NCBI GenBank assembly: GCA_023384095.1
Contig: JAHDXT010000015.1
Location: 1-64,000 of the forward strand
DNA from: Hyphomicrobiaceae bacterium
GTDB taxonomy: Bacteria; Pseudomonadota; Alphaproteobacteria; Rhizobiales; Hyphomicrobiaceae
DNA: 64,000 nucleotides
Direction: 5' to 3'
In this document: positions 50,345-59,768 of the stretch, piece after piece
Layout of the letters: each line of letters starts with the position of its first letter
Position numbering within the stretch: position 1 is the first letter of the stretch
The notes under the pieces: model-generated
Database searches by the model: none
The model's input: the letters and a program-made list of their open reading frames with translations, nothing else
What the model was told of the DNA's origin: nothing
Made by a program: the position numbers and the translations under genes

Positions 50345-51247
50345 TCACGCGAGCGTGACCGCCCGCACCCACCACCCGGGATGTGACTGCGACAGCGCGC
50401 TTGCCGCCTGGCCGGCGGCCTGACGCGTATCGAACAGCCCGAAGCACGCCGGCCCTGCCCCGGACATGCGGACGAGGCGGCAACCGCTCGAAGCGGCAAG
50501 CGCAGCTTCGACCGCCCGGCACGCAGGCATGAGGTCCCGGGCCGGCGCGGCGAGGTCGTTGCCAGAGGCCCGCAGCCAAACCACGCAGTCGTCGAGGCCG
50601 ACAAACGGGGGCAGCGGCCCGGGGTCACGGGACCTGGCGGGAGCGGCGGGCGCCGCGAGCCGGCGGAAGACCTCGCGGGTTTTGTCCGGCGGGACGGGAA
50701 CGCCAGGATTGGCGAGCACGGCTGGCAGCCGCGGCAGGCCCCGCACGGGCCGGATCTTCTCGCCGATTCCCCACATCAGCGAGGCGGTGTCCGCCAGGCA
50801 GACCGGGACGTCGGCTCCGAGACGGGCGGCCAGCCGATGCCAATCGAATGCGGCAGCCAATGCCGGATTGGCACGCCTGACGGCCCGCAGGGCTGCGGCG
50901 GCGTCGGCGGAGCCGCCTCCGAAGCCGGCAGTCACCGGCAGTTTCTTCTCTATCGCGATCGACCCGAGGCTGAACCTCGGTTCGGCCTGGGCGAGCTCGC
51001 GCAAGGCGCGAGCGACGAGGTTCTCACCTTCGATGCCAGCGCCGAATGGCCCGTTCGAGGTGACCTCGGGCGCGGAGCCGACCGTCAGCACCACGACGTC
51101 CCCGATATCGGCGAAGGCGACAAGACTTTCCAGCTCGTGGTAGCCGTCCGGACGCCGGCCGAGGACCTTCAGCGTCAGGTTGACCTTGGCGCGCGCCAGC
51201 TCGCTGATGGCGCCGCCCGCCGTATCTTGCCCTTTTGATCCAGGCAT
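50345..51247 (-). CDS. ispE: 4-diphosphocytidyl-2-C-methyl-D-erythritol kinase
   Basis: IspE, 300 residues, phosphorylates CDP-methylerythritol in the MEP pathway of isoprenoid synthesis. It is a GHMP kinase: ARAKVNLTLKVLGRRPDGYHE near residues 18-38, the ATP loop PVTAGFGGGSADAAAALR near 105-122 and the C-terminal MSGAGPACFGLFD near 265-277. The ATG at 51247 gives the normal N-terminus; the longer frame to 51424 is not supported. The TPR protein gene lies 28 bases upstream, a frequent ispE neighbour in Rhizobiales. Confidence 0.97.
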   Translation of the reverse strand: MPGSKGQDTAGGAISELARAKVNLTLKVLGRRPDGYHELESLVAFADIGDVVVLTVGSAPEVTSNGPFGAGIEGENLVARALRELAQAEPRFSLGSIAIEKKLPVTAGFGGGSADAAAALRAVRRANPALAAAFDWHRLAARLGADVPVCLADTASLMWGIGEKIRPVRGLPRLPAVLANPGVPVPPDKTREVFRRLAAPAAPARSRDPGPLPPFVGLDDCVVWLRASGNDLAAPARDLMPACRAVEAALAASSGCRLVRMSGAGPACFGLFDTRQAAGQAASALSQSHPGWWVRAVTLA

Positions 51248-51275
51248 GGCCTCCGCCCGGGCCGGACGGTCCCGG

Positions 51276-53090
51276 TCACTGCACCGGCGCGCCGGGGACG
51301 AGCTTCGTCTGCGCCCCCTTCTTGCCCGCCGCGGCGCGCGCGGCCTGCCGGCTCTTCTTCTGTCCGCGCACGACCGGCTTCTCGGCGAGCCCCTTCTGCA
51401 GCTTCGCCTTGATCTTCTCCGCATCCTCGGGCTCCGGGTTCAGCGACAGCGACTGCTGCCACTGGAACCGCGCCTCGCGGAAGCGGCTCACACGCCAGAG
51501 CGCATCTCCCAGATGATCGTTGAGAACCGGGTCCTCCGGCTTCAACTCGACCGCCCGCTCGAGGAAACGCACCGCATCCTTGTAGTTCCCGAGTCGGTAA
51601 TGAGCCCAGCCGAGGCTGTCGACGATATAGCCGTCGTCCGGCTTGAGAGCGACGGCCTTCTCGATCAGGGACAGCCCTTGCTTGAGATTGCGGTTCTGAT
51701 CGATCCAGGAGTACCCGAGATAATTGAGCACCAGCGGCTGGTCCGGATTGAGCTGCATGGCCTTGCGAAGGTCGGTCTCCGCCTGCGGCCACTGCTTCAG
51801 CCGCTCATAGGAGGTGCCGCGCGCATACCAGTAGGTCCAATGGCGCTTCTCGGGCTTTTCGAGCAGCCCGATCGCTCGCGTGTAGTACTCGACCGCCTCC
51901 GCGTATCGCTTGCGCCCGCGCAGGATCGTGCCGATGGCGTCGAGCACGCGCAGGTCCGCCGGGTCCTCGCCGTGCAGCCGGTCCAGCAGCGCCTTGGCCT
52001 CCTCTGTCCGGTCCAGCATGTTGAGGTTGATGGCCTTGCGGATGTCGATCGAGGTCTGCAATGGGGTTCCACGCGGGATCCTGGCGTAGATCTCGATCGC
52101 CTCCGCATGCCGCTTCGTCGTCTCGTGGACGTTGGCCAGCGCGGCCAGGGCGAACGGGAAATCCGGCCGCACGAAGAGGGCCATCTGCAGATACAGCGCG
52201 CCGATGCTGATGCCGCCCTCGCCCGTCAGAGCTTCGCCGAGCCCGTAGAACACCTCGGCGATGCCTTCCTGGACCGTAGAGACGAGCAGGGTCGAGGCCT
52301 GGCCTGCCTCGAGCTGGTCGCGCAGGGCCCGTGTCGTCGGATGCCCGTCGCCCGCCGACTTGTCGAGGTGCTCGTTCAGAATTGCCTTGGCGAGCTTGAC
52401 GTCGCCCGCCTTCGCGCTATGCAGCGCATACGCCATCGCCGTCCGCGGCGTTCGCGAATCCATCTTGAAGACGCGCTCGAAGCTCTTCCGGGCCTCGGCG
52501 GGCCGCCGGCCGAGATCCGCAATCAGGGCGCGGTGATAGCGAATGTAGAACTGCGCCCATTCCGCCTGCTTGCCGCCCTCGAGCAGTTCGAGAGCGCTGT
52601 CGACCTCGCCGGTTGCGAGCTTGACCCAGGCGCGCAGGAGCATGGAGGTCAGCTCCCCGATCGGGCCCGATCCGGCAGCGCGGAAGTGCGCGTCCGCCGC
52701 CGCATAGTTGCCGGACTTGAACGCGGTCAGCCCAAGGACGAGCTGCCCCATCCGATGCGTATCCTGGATGCCCACGAGATGCCGAGCCAGCTCGACGGCG
52801 CGGGTCCAGTCACCCTCGGTCGCCTCCATGAGGAAGGCCTGCTCGACGAGGACCTCGTTGTCCGGATCGCGGGTCAGCGCCCGCGCGTAGAAGTCGGCTG
52901 CCGCCGTCGTATCGTGCTGGCCCCGCGCGAACCGGCCGGCGAGATAGCTGCCGAGCAGCGATCGTTTCTCTTCCAACCGGTCCGGAGTGCGCGCCACGGC
53001 AGACAGCCACTGCGCGCCGGCCATCGCGGCCACGGTCGCCGCGGCGACACCCCAACAGGCCATCCATAGCCGTAGCCGTCGAGACCGCAT
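51276..53090 (-). CDS. tetratricopeptide repeat protein upstream of ispE
   Basis: A 604-residue protein with an N-terminal hydrophobic segment (about residues 9-32) that could be a signal anchor. About ten TPR units follow (for example AAADFYARALTRDPDNEVLV near 65 and AVEYYTRAIGLLEKPEKRHW near 400, then VLNYLGYSWIDQNRNLKQGL and DSLGWAHYRLGNYKDAVRFL). The C-terminus is a basic Lys/Arg tail. TPR arrays mediate protein-protein contacts, so the protein probably acts in the periplasm or at the membrane. The ATG at 53090 gives a normal anchor. It probably forms an operon with ispE. Confidence 0.93.
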   Translation of the reverse strand: MRSRRLRLWMACWGVAAATVAAMAGAQWLSAVARTPDRLEEKRSLLGSYLAGRFARGQHDTTAAADFYARALTRDPDNEVLVEQAFLMEATEGDWTRAVELARHLVGIQDTHRMGQLVLGLTAFKSGNYAAADAHFRAAGSGPIGELTSMLLRAWVKLATGEVDSALELLEGGKQAEWAQFYIRYHRALIADLGRRPAEARKSFERVFKMDSRTPRTAMAYALHSAKAGDVKLAKAILNEHLDKSAGDGHPTTRALRDQLEAGQASTLLVSTVQEGIAEVFYGLGEALTGEGGISIGALYLQMALFVRPDFPFALAALANVHETTKRHAEAIEIYARIPRGTPLQTSIDIRKAINLNMLDRTEEAKALLDRLHGEDPADLRVLDAIGTILRGRKRYAEAVEYYTRAIGLLEKPEKRHWTYWYARGTSYERLKQWPQAETDLRKAMQLNPDQPLVLNYLGYSWIDQNRNLKQGLSLIEKAVALKPDDGYIVDSLGWAHYRLGNYKDAVRFLERAVELKPEDPVLNDHLGDALWRVSRFREARFQWQQSLSLNPEPEDAEKIKAKLQKGLAEKPVVRGQKKSRQAARAAAGKKGAQTKLVPGAPVQ

Positions 53091-53254
53091 AGCACCTCTC
53101 TGACGGGGCGCGGAGGTGCCCCTCAACCGATTCTGTGATCCGAACAATATTAGCAAAGACTACAGCTATTTGGCGACTCCGGGGCGAGAAAAATCGGCAG
53201 ATAACTGATTCGGCTCGATTTACCATCGGAGCGGCGGCTCATGCTCGAGTCCGC

Positions 53255-54229
53255 TCACGCGTCCGGCGTCTCACCGCCGAGGACCCTGCGGAACACCGGC
53301 GCATCGATATTGCCGCCGCACAGGATTACCGCGGCCTTTTTCCCTGACAGACGGCTGCGCTCCTTCAGCAGCGCGGCGAGCGGGGCGGCGCCCGCCCCCT
53401 CGGCCACGTTGTGGGTATCCGAGAAATAGATCCGGATCGCTGCCGCGATCTCGTCCTCGCCGAGACTGACGATCCGCGCCGCTCCGGCACGAATGATTTC
53501 GAGCGCCCCGGGGTGCGGATCGCGGCAGGCCACGCCGTCGGCGAAGGTCCGCGCGGATTCGGTCGCGACAGGCCGTCCGGCCTCGAACGACAGCTTCACG
53601 GCGGGCGCGCGGTCGGCGACGACTCCCACGATCTCGGTGCCGAGCCCGAGCAGATCGCGCACGGCAATCAGCCCGCACAGTCCCGAGCCCATGCCGACCG
53701 GAACGTAGACTACGTCGAGAGCGGCCACGGCGCGGAACAGCTCGAGCGCATAGGTCGCCACCCCGCGCACGAGATGCGGATGAAACGAGGGGACGAAATG
53801 CAGCCCGCGCTCCTCCGCGATCGCGGCGGCGCGGACCCGCGCCTCGTCGAAATCGCGGCCGTGCACGATCAGCTCGGCGCCGAATCCCTCCATTGCGGCG
53901 TTCTTCTCGACACTGTTGCCATGAGGCACCAGGATCACCGATCGCAATCCAACGCGCCTCGCGGCGAGCGCGATGGACTGCCCGTGATTGCCGCGAGTCG
54001 CAGAGACGACGCCCGTCACATCCGGCTGCGCCCGCTTCAGCTCGTGCATGTAGAGCACCCCGCCGCGTATCTTGAAGGCGCCGGTAGGGGTGTGGTTCTC
54101 GTGCTTCACCCAGACCTCGCAGCCGGCGCGTCGGGTCAGCGGCGGCCAGGCGTACTGCGGCGTCGGCGGCACCACCTCGCGGACCAGCGCGGCGGCGGCT
54201 TCCAGCTCGGCGAGCGTAAACTCGGGCAT
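53255..54229 (-). CDS. threonine dehydratase-like PLP enzyme (second copy)
   Basis: A 324-residue fold-type II PLP enzyme. The Schiff-base Lys is in PTGAFKIRGG (about residue 53), the substrate loop is SATRGNHGQS, the glycine loop PVGMGSGLCG and the C-terminal LCGGNID. The asparagine loop differs from classical dehydratases (ATRGNHG in place of ASGGNHG), and the motif GMGSG differs from GGGGL, so the substrate may be unusual. It is diverged from the enzyme at 25939-26877. An ATG at 54247 with GGGAGG close by is an alternative start. Confidence 0.88.
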   Translation of the reverse strand: MPEFTLAELEAAAALVREVVPPTPQYAWPPLTRRAGCEVWVKHENHTPTGAFKIRGGVLYMHELKRAQPDVTGVVSATRGNHGQSIALAARRVGLRSVILVPHGNSVEKNAAMEGFGAELIVHGRDFDEARVRAAAIAEERGLHFVPSFHPHLVRGVATYALELFRAVAALDVVYVPVGMGSGLCGLIAVRDLLGLGTEIVGVVADRAPAVKLSFEAGRPVATESARTFADGVACRDPHPGALEIIRAGAARIVSLGEDEIAAAIRIYFSDTHNVAEGAGAAPLAALLKERSRLSGKKAAVILCGGNIDAPVFRRVLGGETPDA

Positions 54230-54424
54230 TCTCGCGGAACCTCTCATGGACCTCCCAGGCAAGCGCCCGGCAGCCGTCTTGTAGCCTTCATCATGGCCAA
54301 GATGGAAGCGTCAGGCGCTAAACTTGCGGTTTTGCTCAATTTCTCCGACTATCCCGGCCCGAGCCGCGTTCCTCGCGCAGGCGCGGCACAGGGCGCGCGT
54401 CAGCTCGATTCATGACGGTTCGAA

Positions 54425-55525
54425 ATGCGGTCGGCGAATGCGGTCGATTTCTGGCGCGGCCTGGCGCTGGTGATGATCTTCATCAATCACATTCCCGGCA
54501 TCGCGCTGGGAGGGCTCACGCTTCGCAACTACGCGATCTGCGACGCAGCCGAGCTGTTCGTGTTCCTTGCGGGCTGGTCGCTCTCCTACGCCACGGGCGG
54601 GCCGCTTCACCCCGAGCCGTTCGCGCGCACGGTGTTCCGCCTGCTGTCGCGCGCTCTCGAGATCTACCGGGCACAGCTCGTCATCACCATGCTCGCGCTG
54701 GCCTTCCTGGCATCTGTCGCCCTCAGCACCGATAACCAGCTCTTCCTCGAGTGGCACAACGCTGCGTCGGCGTTCTACGACCCGGTCCGGACCATGATCG
54801 GCATCGTGCTGCTGACGCATCAGCTCGGCTATTTCAACATCCTGCCTTTGTATGTGGTCCTGCTGCTTTATGCGCCCCTCGTCGTCGCCCTGGCGCGCTG
54901 GCGCCGGTGGTCGGCGCTGCTGATGTCGCTGGCGATCTACGCCTACGCCCTGACGACCTGGGCCACCTTCCCCAACTGGCCGGCGGAGGAGCGCTGGTAC
55001 TTCAACCCGCTTTCCTGGCAGCTCCTGCTGGTGTTGGGGTTCCTGTCGGCCGAGCTGGCCCGTTCCAGCGAGAAATTCGTCCAAAATGTAGCCAGGCTGG
55101 TGCCGCTGGCGTGGGCCGTGTCCGGGGTCGGCGCATTCGTCACGCTCATGCACCTCTGGCCGGATCCCATGCGGGTGCCGGAGCCGCGGCTGCTGTTCCT
55201 GTTCGACAAGACCTATCTCTCGCCCGTCCGGATCATCAGCCTGCTCGCCATCGCCATCGCCTTCCATGCCGCCTTCAGATACATCGAGCGCCCGCTCGGA
55301 CCGGCGACGACATTGATGTGCGCCTTGGGCCGCAACTCGCTGCCGGTCTTCTGCATCGGCTCGCTCCTGTCGCTCACCGGTCAGATCGTGCGCGCAATGA
55401 ACGAGGAGAGTTTTCTCCTTGATTGTGCCATAGTAATCTGCGGCGTCGTACTGATGGGGTTCACCGCATGGTTTGTCGAGTGGCGAAGCCGCGTGCCTGG
55501 CTTGTCGGCGTCGCGAGCCTCCTAG
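54425..55525 (+). CDS. OpgC-domain membrane protein
   Basis: A 366-residue polytopic protein with about ten hydrophobic spans. SANAVDFWRGLALVMIFINH at the N-terminus, then CDAAELFVFLAGWSLSYATG near 39-58 and LYVVLLLYAPLVVAL near 142-156, are the OpgC/acyltransferase-3-like hallmarks. OpgC proteins succinylate or otherwise modify osmoregulated periplasmic glucans. No glucan synthase gene is adjacent. The 3' end overlaps the SGNH hydrolase gene by 58 bases. The start could also be slightly downstream, but no better site is seen. Confidence 0.9.
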   Translation: MRSANAVDFWRGLALVMIFINHIPGIALGGLTLRNYAICDAAELFVFLAGWSLSYATGGPLHPEPFARTVFRLLSRALEIYRAQLVITMLALAFLASVALSTDNQLFLEWHNAASAFYDPVRTMIGIVLLTHQLGYFNILPLYVVLLLYAPLVVALARWRRWSALLMSLAIYAYALTTWATFPNWPAEERWYFNPLSWQLLLVLGFLSAELARSSEKFVQNVARLVPLAWAVSGVGAFVTLMHLWPDPMRVPEPRLLFLFDKTYLSPVRIISLLAIAIAFHAAFRYIERPLGPATTLMCALGRNSLPVFCIGSLLSLTGQIVRAMNEESFLLDCAIVICGVVLMGFTAWFVEWRSRVPGLSASRAS

Positions 55526-56298
55526 TCTGTTCCACTGCAGCAGCCCAGCAATCTGCCGGGCCGCAGCAGCCGTTGCAGGTGGCGAGCCTCTCCCGCGCGG
55601 CTACCGAGCTATCCAGCGACTGCAGGGTCAAGAGCGCCTACGGGCCGCGGGCTGCGCTTCGCAGGCTGCGCCGGGCGCTCAAGGAGCGCCGCACCGTCAA
55701 GTTGCTGGCGATCGGCTCGTCCTCGACGGTCGGCATCGGCGCCAGCTCGCCCGCCGCTGCCTATCCCGTCCGGCTCGAGAGCAATCTCGAAGGTTTTCTG
55801 CCAGGCTTCGACATCCAGATGACGAACCGCGGCGTCTCCGGCGAAACCGGCCAGGGAGCGGTGGAGCGTATCAAGCTCGAGGTTGCCGAGATCGATCCTG
55901 ATCTCGTGGTGTGGCAGGTCGGCACCAACGATGCCATGGCCCGCATCGACGAGGACGAGTTCGCGGAGATGCTGCGCTCGACGCTCAGTTGGCTGGCGGC
56001 CAACCGGATCGACGTGGTGCTGATCGATCCCCAGTACGTAGAACGGCTGGCGAGCGACGAGCATTACACCGGCATCGTCGAGGCGATCTCAGCCGTGGCT
56101 CGCGATATGCGGGTTCTGCTGGTCCACCGCTTCGAGGCGATGGCCGATCTGGCAAAGCAGCGCGGGAACGCGGCGTTCCTCGCTCAGGACCGCTTCCACC
56201 CCAACGACCTGGGCTACCGCTGCATGGCCGAGTACGCGGCCCGCGCCATCGCCGCCGGCATCCTCCAGGCCGAAGCCGAGGCTGTCCCTCAGAACTGA
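55468..56298 (+). CDS. secreted SGNH/GDSL-type hydrolase
   Basis: A 276-residue protein with a Sec signal (residues 1-26, ending STAAAQ). It has the SGNH blocks: block I LLAIGSSSTVGIGAS (nucleophile Ser, about residue 85), Gly in NRGVSGETG, Asn in VWQVGTND and the C-terminal DRFHPNDLGY with the Asp-His pair. It is an esterase or acyl-hydrolase of the periplasm. Overlap with opgC suggests a joint role in acyl decoration of a periplasmic glucan or polysaccharide, which is inference. Confidence 0.9.
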   Translation: MVCRVAKPRAWLVGVASLLVCSTAAAQQSAGPQQPLQVASLSRAATELSSDCRVKSAYGPRAALRRLRRALKERRTVKLLAIGSSSTVGIGASSPAAAYPVRLESNLEGFLPGFDIQMTNRGVSGETGQGAVERIKLEVAEIDPDLVVWQVGTNDAMARIDEDEFAEMLRSTLSWLAANRIDVVLIDPQYVERLASDEHYTGIVEAISAVARDMRVLLVHRFEAMADLAKQRGNAAFLAQDRFHPNDLGYRCMAEYAARAIAAGILQAEAEAVPQN

Positions 56299-56339
56299 GT
56301 CATCCCGCTCGCGGGGAACGAGGCCCTGGATGCCGCCCC

Positions 56340-57506
56340 TCAGGCCGGCATCGCGGACTCGATGAGCCGCACCCAGTAGGAGACCCCGACGGGGATGGCC
56401 GCGTCGGCAAAGTCGTAGCCGGGATTATGCAGGCCCGCACTGTCGCCGTTGCCGATGAAGATGAAGGCGCCGGGCCGCTCCTGCAGCATGAAGGCGAAGT
56501 CCTCCCCGCCCATCATCGGCGGCACGGCCGTATCGACGTTCTGCGCTCCGGCGACAGACTGGGCGACCTCGGCGGCGAAGTCCGTCTCAGCCGCATGGTT
56601 CACGGTCGCCGGGTAGCCGGTTTCCAGCTTGAGATCCAGCCTGGCGTCGTGCTGGCGCCCGAGGCCGTCGGCGAGCGCGGTCAGCCGCTCGAAGACGCGC
56701 TCGCGCACCTCGGGCTTCAAGGTGCGGATGGTGCCGACGAGCGAGGCGGTCTGCGGGATGACGTTGAAGGCGTCGCCGGCGTGGAACATGCAGATCGAGA
56801 CGACGGCAGCCTCGAGCGGATCGACATTGCGCGCCACCACCGCTTGCACCGCATTGCCGAACTGGCAGCCGATCAGCACCGGATCGATCGACAGGTGTGG
56901 CTTGGCGGCGTGTGATCCGCGGCCCTCGATGTCGAGATAGAGCCGGTCGGCAGCGGCCATGATCGGGCCTTTCGTGATGCCGAGCTGGCCGACTGGGATG
57001 CCGGGCATGTTGTGCATGCCGTAGACCTGCTGGATGCGCCAGCGCTCGAGCAAACCGTCGTCGAGCATGGCCTTCGCGCCGGCCCCGCCCTCCTCCGCCG
57101 GCTGGAAGACGAGCACGGCATCGCCGGCGAAGTTGCGCGTCTCGCACAGATACCGCGCGGCGCCGAGCAGCATGACGGTATGCCCGTCGTGCCCGCACGC
57201 GTGCATTCTGCCCGCTGTCCGCGACGCGTAGGGCAGCCCCGTGATCTCCTTGATCGGCAGCGCATCCATGTCGGCCCTGAGGCCGATGACCCGGCCGGAG
57301 CCGTATCCGCGTCCGCGGATCACGCCGACCACGCCGGTGCGCCCGATGCCGGCCACCACCTCGTCGCAGCCGAACGCCCTCAGCTTCTCCGCGACGATGC
57401 CAGCCGTGCGCTGTACGTCGTACCCGACCTCCGGATTGGCATGCAGGTCCCGGCGCCAGGCGGCGAGCTCCTCCTGCATTGCGGCGACCCGGTTCACGAC
57501 TGGCAT
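56340..57506 (-). CDS. M20 family amidohydrolase (hippurate/N-acyl-amino-acid hydrolase type)
   Basis: A 388-residue metallopeptidase-fold amidohydrolase. Metal ligands are seen in MHACGHDGHTVMLLGAA (about residues 101-117) and QPAEEGGAG (about 134-142), with GMHNMPGIPVGQ near 162 and GGEDFAFML near 345. The dimerisation domain covers about 185-300. It hydrolyses N-acyl amino acids or similar amides; HipO-like members cleave hippurate. It is divergent from the dipeptide importer that follows, so its substrate may be imported by that system. Confidence 0.95.
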   Translation of the reverse strand: MPVVNRVAAMQEELAAWRRDLHANPEVGYDVQRTAGIVAEKLRAFGCDEVVAGIGRTGVVGVIRGRGYGSGRVIGLRADMDALPIKEITGLPYASRTAGRMHACGHDGHTVMLLGAARYLCETRNFAGDAVLVFQPAEEGGAGAKAMLDDGLLERWRIQQVYGMHNMPGIPVGQLGITKGPIMAAADRLYLDIEGRGSHAAKPHLSIDPVLIGCQFGNAVQAVVARNVDPLEAAVVSICMFHAGDAFNVIPQTASLVGTIRTLKPEVRERVFERLTALADGLGRQHDARLDLKLETGYPATVNHAAETDFAAEVAQSVAGAQNVDTAVPPMMGGEDFAFMLQERPGAFIFIGNGDSAGLHNPGYDFADAAIPVGVSYWVRLIESAMPA

Positions 57507-57753
57507 GTGCTGGCACCTCCCGCCGACGTCGGCGCCCCAGCCTCGATCAAGCCTGTCGGCGCGTCAACCGCCACCGGTTCAGCGGTACACGGATGAAGTG
57601 AGCACGCCGGGCGATGTCTCGACGTCCGGCTTCGCACGTGACCCTGGACCGCCTTTCCGACTTGAGCCACAATGCCGCATGCGCGGCCGAAGGCCCCGCA
57701 ACGGGAAGCGGTCGCACGAATCGCGCCGGAGCACAGGGAGGCCCTGAGACACG

Positions 57754-59337
57754 ATGAAGTCGACAAACCTTATGATGGCGGGCGTACTGGCGCTCGGCCT
57801 TGCCTTCGATGTCGCCGAGGCCAAGACATTCAAATACGCCTTCCAGGGCGACCTCAACGCGCTCGACCCCTATACGCTGAACGAGACGTTCACGCTGGGC
57901 GCCATGGGCAACGTCATGGAGGGGCTCACCAAGCGTGACAAGGAGCTCAAGATCATCCCGGGTCTCGCCGAGCGCTGGGAGGTCCTGGAGCCGACCCGCT
58001 GGCGATTCCACCTGCGCAAGGGCGTGAAGTTCCACGACGGCACGCCGTTCACCGCCGACGACGTGCTGTTTTCGCTGGATCGCCTGCGCAGCCCCGGCTC
58101 GCAGATCAAGAGCCGCGTCCCGGCCGATGCCAAGGCGGTGAAAGTCGACGATCACACGGTCGATTTCGTGCTCGCCTCGCCGAACCCGATCCTCCATTAC
58201 GAGTGGGATACCTGGTACATCTACTCGAAGAAGTGGTCGGAGGAGAACGGCGCCTCCCAGGCCCAATCGGCGACCGCCACCTCGCTCAACCCGTTCGCGC
58301 TCAAGGCCAACGGCACCGGCCCGTTCGTGATCGAGAGCCATCAGCCGGGCGTCAAGACCGTGTTCAAGCCGAACCCCAACTGGTGGGGCAAGCCCGAGCA
58401 CAATCTGACGGAAGTGATCTTCCAGACCATCAAGTCCGATGCCACGCGCGTCGCCGCGCTGCTGTCGGGCGAGATCGACATGATGGACCCCGTCCCGGTC
58501 CAGGACGTCGAGCGCATCAAGAACAACCCGGCCACGGACGTGCTGATCGGGCCGGAGCTGAGGACGATCTTCCTCAACATGGACTCGTTCCGCGACGAAT
58601 TGCTCTATTCCAACGTCAAGGGCAAGAACCCGTTCAAGGACGCGCGCGTCCGCAAGGCGTTCTACCAGGCGATCGACATGGAGGCGATCAAGTCCAAGGT
58701 CATGCGGGGCATGTCGGCGCCGTCCGCCCTCCTGATCTCGCCGCTGCTGTTCTCGCGAGCGGGCGAGTTCAAACGGCATCCCTATGATACCGCGGCCGCC
58801 AAGAAGCTGATGACCGAGGCCGGCTATTCGGACGGCTTCGAGGTGACGATGGACTGCCCGAACGATCGCTATGTCAACGACGAGGCGATCTGCCAGGCCG
58901 TGGTCGCCATGCTGTCGCGGATCAACGTCAAGGTGAACCTGCTGGCGCAGCCCAAGGCCAAGTATTTCGAGAAGGCAGGGCCGACCCGGAAGTACGATTC
59001 CTCGTTCAACCTGCTGGGCTGGACGCCGGGCTCGTTCGACAGCTGGAACGTGCTCGCCAACATCTCCGGCTGCCGCGACGCGGACGGCAAGGGCGCGACG
59101 TTCAATTACGGCGGCTATTGCAATCCCAAGACCGACGAGCTCGCCAAGAAGATCCTGGTCGAGAACGACATGAAGAAGCGCGACGACATGATCGCCCAGG
59201 CGTTTCGAACCGTTCACGAGGAGGCGGGCCTCATCCCGTTGCACCAGCAGTCGCTGGCCTGGGGCATATCGAAAAAGATCAAGATCGCCCAGCGTGCCGA
59301 TAATCAGATCCTGTTTTATTGGGTGCAGAAGGAATAG
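57754..59337 (+). CDS. dipeptide/oligopeptide ABC transporter substrate-binding protein
   Basis: A 527-residue SBP_bac_5 family lipoprotein-like or soluble binding protein with a Sec signal (residues 1-23, ending AEAK). GLAERWEVLEPTRWRFHLRKGVKFHDGTPFTADDV at about 67-102 is diagnostic for DppA/OppA-type proteins, and NPNWWGKPEH near 209 is also typical. No lipobox Cys is seen. It feeds the DppBC permeases downstream; the substrate may be peptides, nickel or a conjugate cleaved by the M20 enzyme. A four-helix-bundle gene separates it from the permease gene. Confidence 0.93.
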   Translation: MKSTNLMMAGVLALGLAFDVAEAKTFKYAFQGDLNALDPYTLNETFTLGAMGNVMEGLTKRDKELKIIPGLAERWEVLEPTRWRFHLRKGVKFHDGTPFTADDVLFSLDRLRSPGSQIKSRVPADAKAVKVDDHTVDFVLASPNPILHYEWDTWYIYSKKWSEENGASQAQSATATSLNPFALKANGTGPFVIESHQPGVKTVFKPNPNWWGKPEHNLTEVIFQTIKSDATRVAALLSGEIDMMDPVPVQDVERIKNNPATDVLIGPELRTIFLNMDSFRDELLYSNVKGKNPFKDARVRKAFYQAIDMEAIKSKVMRGMSAPSALLISPLLFSRAGEFKRHPYDTAAAKKLMTEAGYSDGFEVTMDCPNDRYVNDEAICQAVVAMLSRINVKVNLLAQPKAKYFEKAGPTRKYDSSFNLLGWTPGSFDSWNVLANISGCRDADGKGATFNYGGYCNPKTDELAKKILVENDMKKRDDMIAQAFRTVHEEAGLIPLHQQSLAWGISKKIKIAQRADNQILFYWVQKE

Positions 59338-59370
59338 GGGTTAGGGGACAGGTCACAGGGGACAGGGGGT
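59338..59370. repeat. left flank repeat of the four-helix-bundle cassette
   Basis: The string GGGGACAGGTCACAGGGGAC lies between the dppA-like stop and the four-helix-bundle start. It consists of tandem ACAGG/GACAGG units. The reverse complement theme recurs at 59769-59803 on the other side of the inserted gene. Confidence 0.55.
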
Positions 59371-59374
59371 CGCG

Positions 59375-59746
59375 GTGAGGATCGAGTCACATCGCGACCT
59401 CATCGCTTGGAAGAAGGGGATGGAGCTGGCGGCATCGGCATATCGATTGGCGAAGCAGATGCCCCGTTCGGAGGAATTCCGGCTGACAAGTCAGCTGTTG
59501 CGGTCTGCCGTCTCCGTTCCGGCCAATATTGCCGAAGGTCATGCCCGCGCGACACGCCGCGACTATGCTCACTTCGTCGCGATCTCGCGCGGCTCTGTTG
59601 CAGAAGCCGAGACGCTCCTTCTATTGGCAGTCGACGTCAGCCTTCTCAGACCGGATCAGGCTCAACCTGCACTCGCTCTCTGCACCGAGCTGAGCAAGAT
59701 GCTTACAGCTCTTCTCGGCCGCCTTCGCGAACAATCGTCAAACTAG
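59375..59746 (+). CDS. four helix bundle protein (S23/IVP family)
   Basis: A 123-residue protein of the 23S rRNA-intervening-sequence four-helix-bundle family. HRDLIAWKKGMELAASAYRLA, then LTSQLLRSAVSVPANIAEGHA and DYAHFVAISRGSVAEAETLL are classic for TIGR02436-type members. They form pentameric bundles of uncertain function; some work as accessory proteins to reverse transcriptase diversity systems. It starts with GTG at 59375. Its position inside a dipeptide importer operon, with ACAGG-type repeats at both sides, suggests a small mobile or inserted cassette. Confidence 0.93.
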   Translation: MRIESHRDLIAWKKGMELAASAYRLAKQMPRSEEFRLTSQLLRSAVSVPANIAEGHARATRRDYAHFVAISRGSVAEAETLLLLAVDVSLLRPDQAQPALALCTELSKMLTALLGRLREQSSN

Positions 59747-59768
59747 AGACTTCTAGGTTCACACTTGT

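Noticed and set aside
50192-50386. 64-codon open frame between the unknown protein and ispE
   Set aside because: Arg-rich, runs into the ispE 3' end on the opposite strand and has no ribosome binding site.
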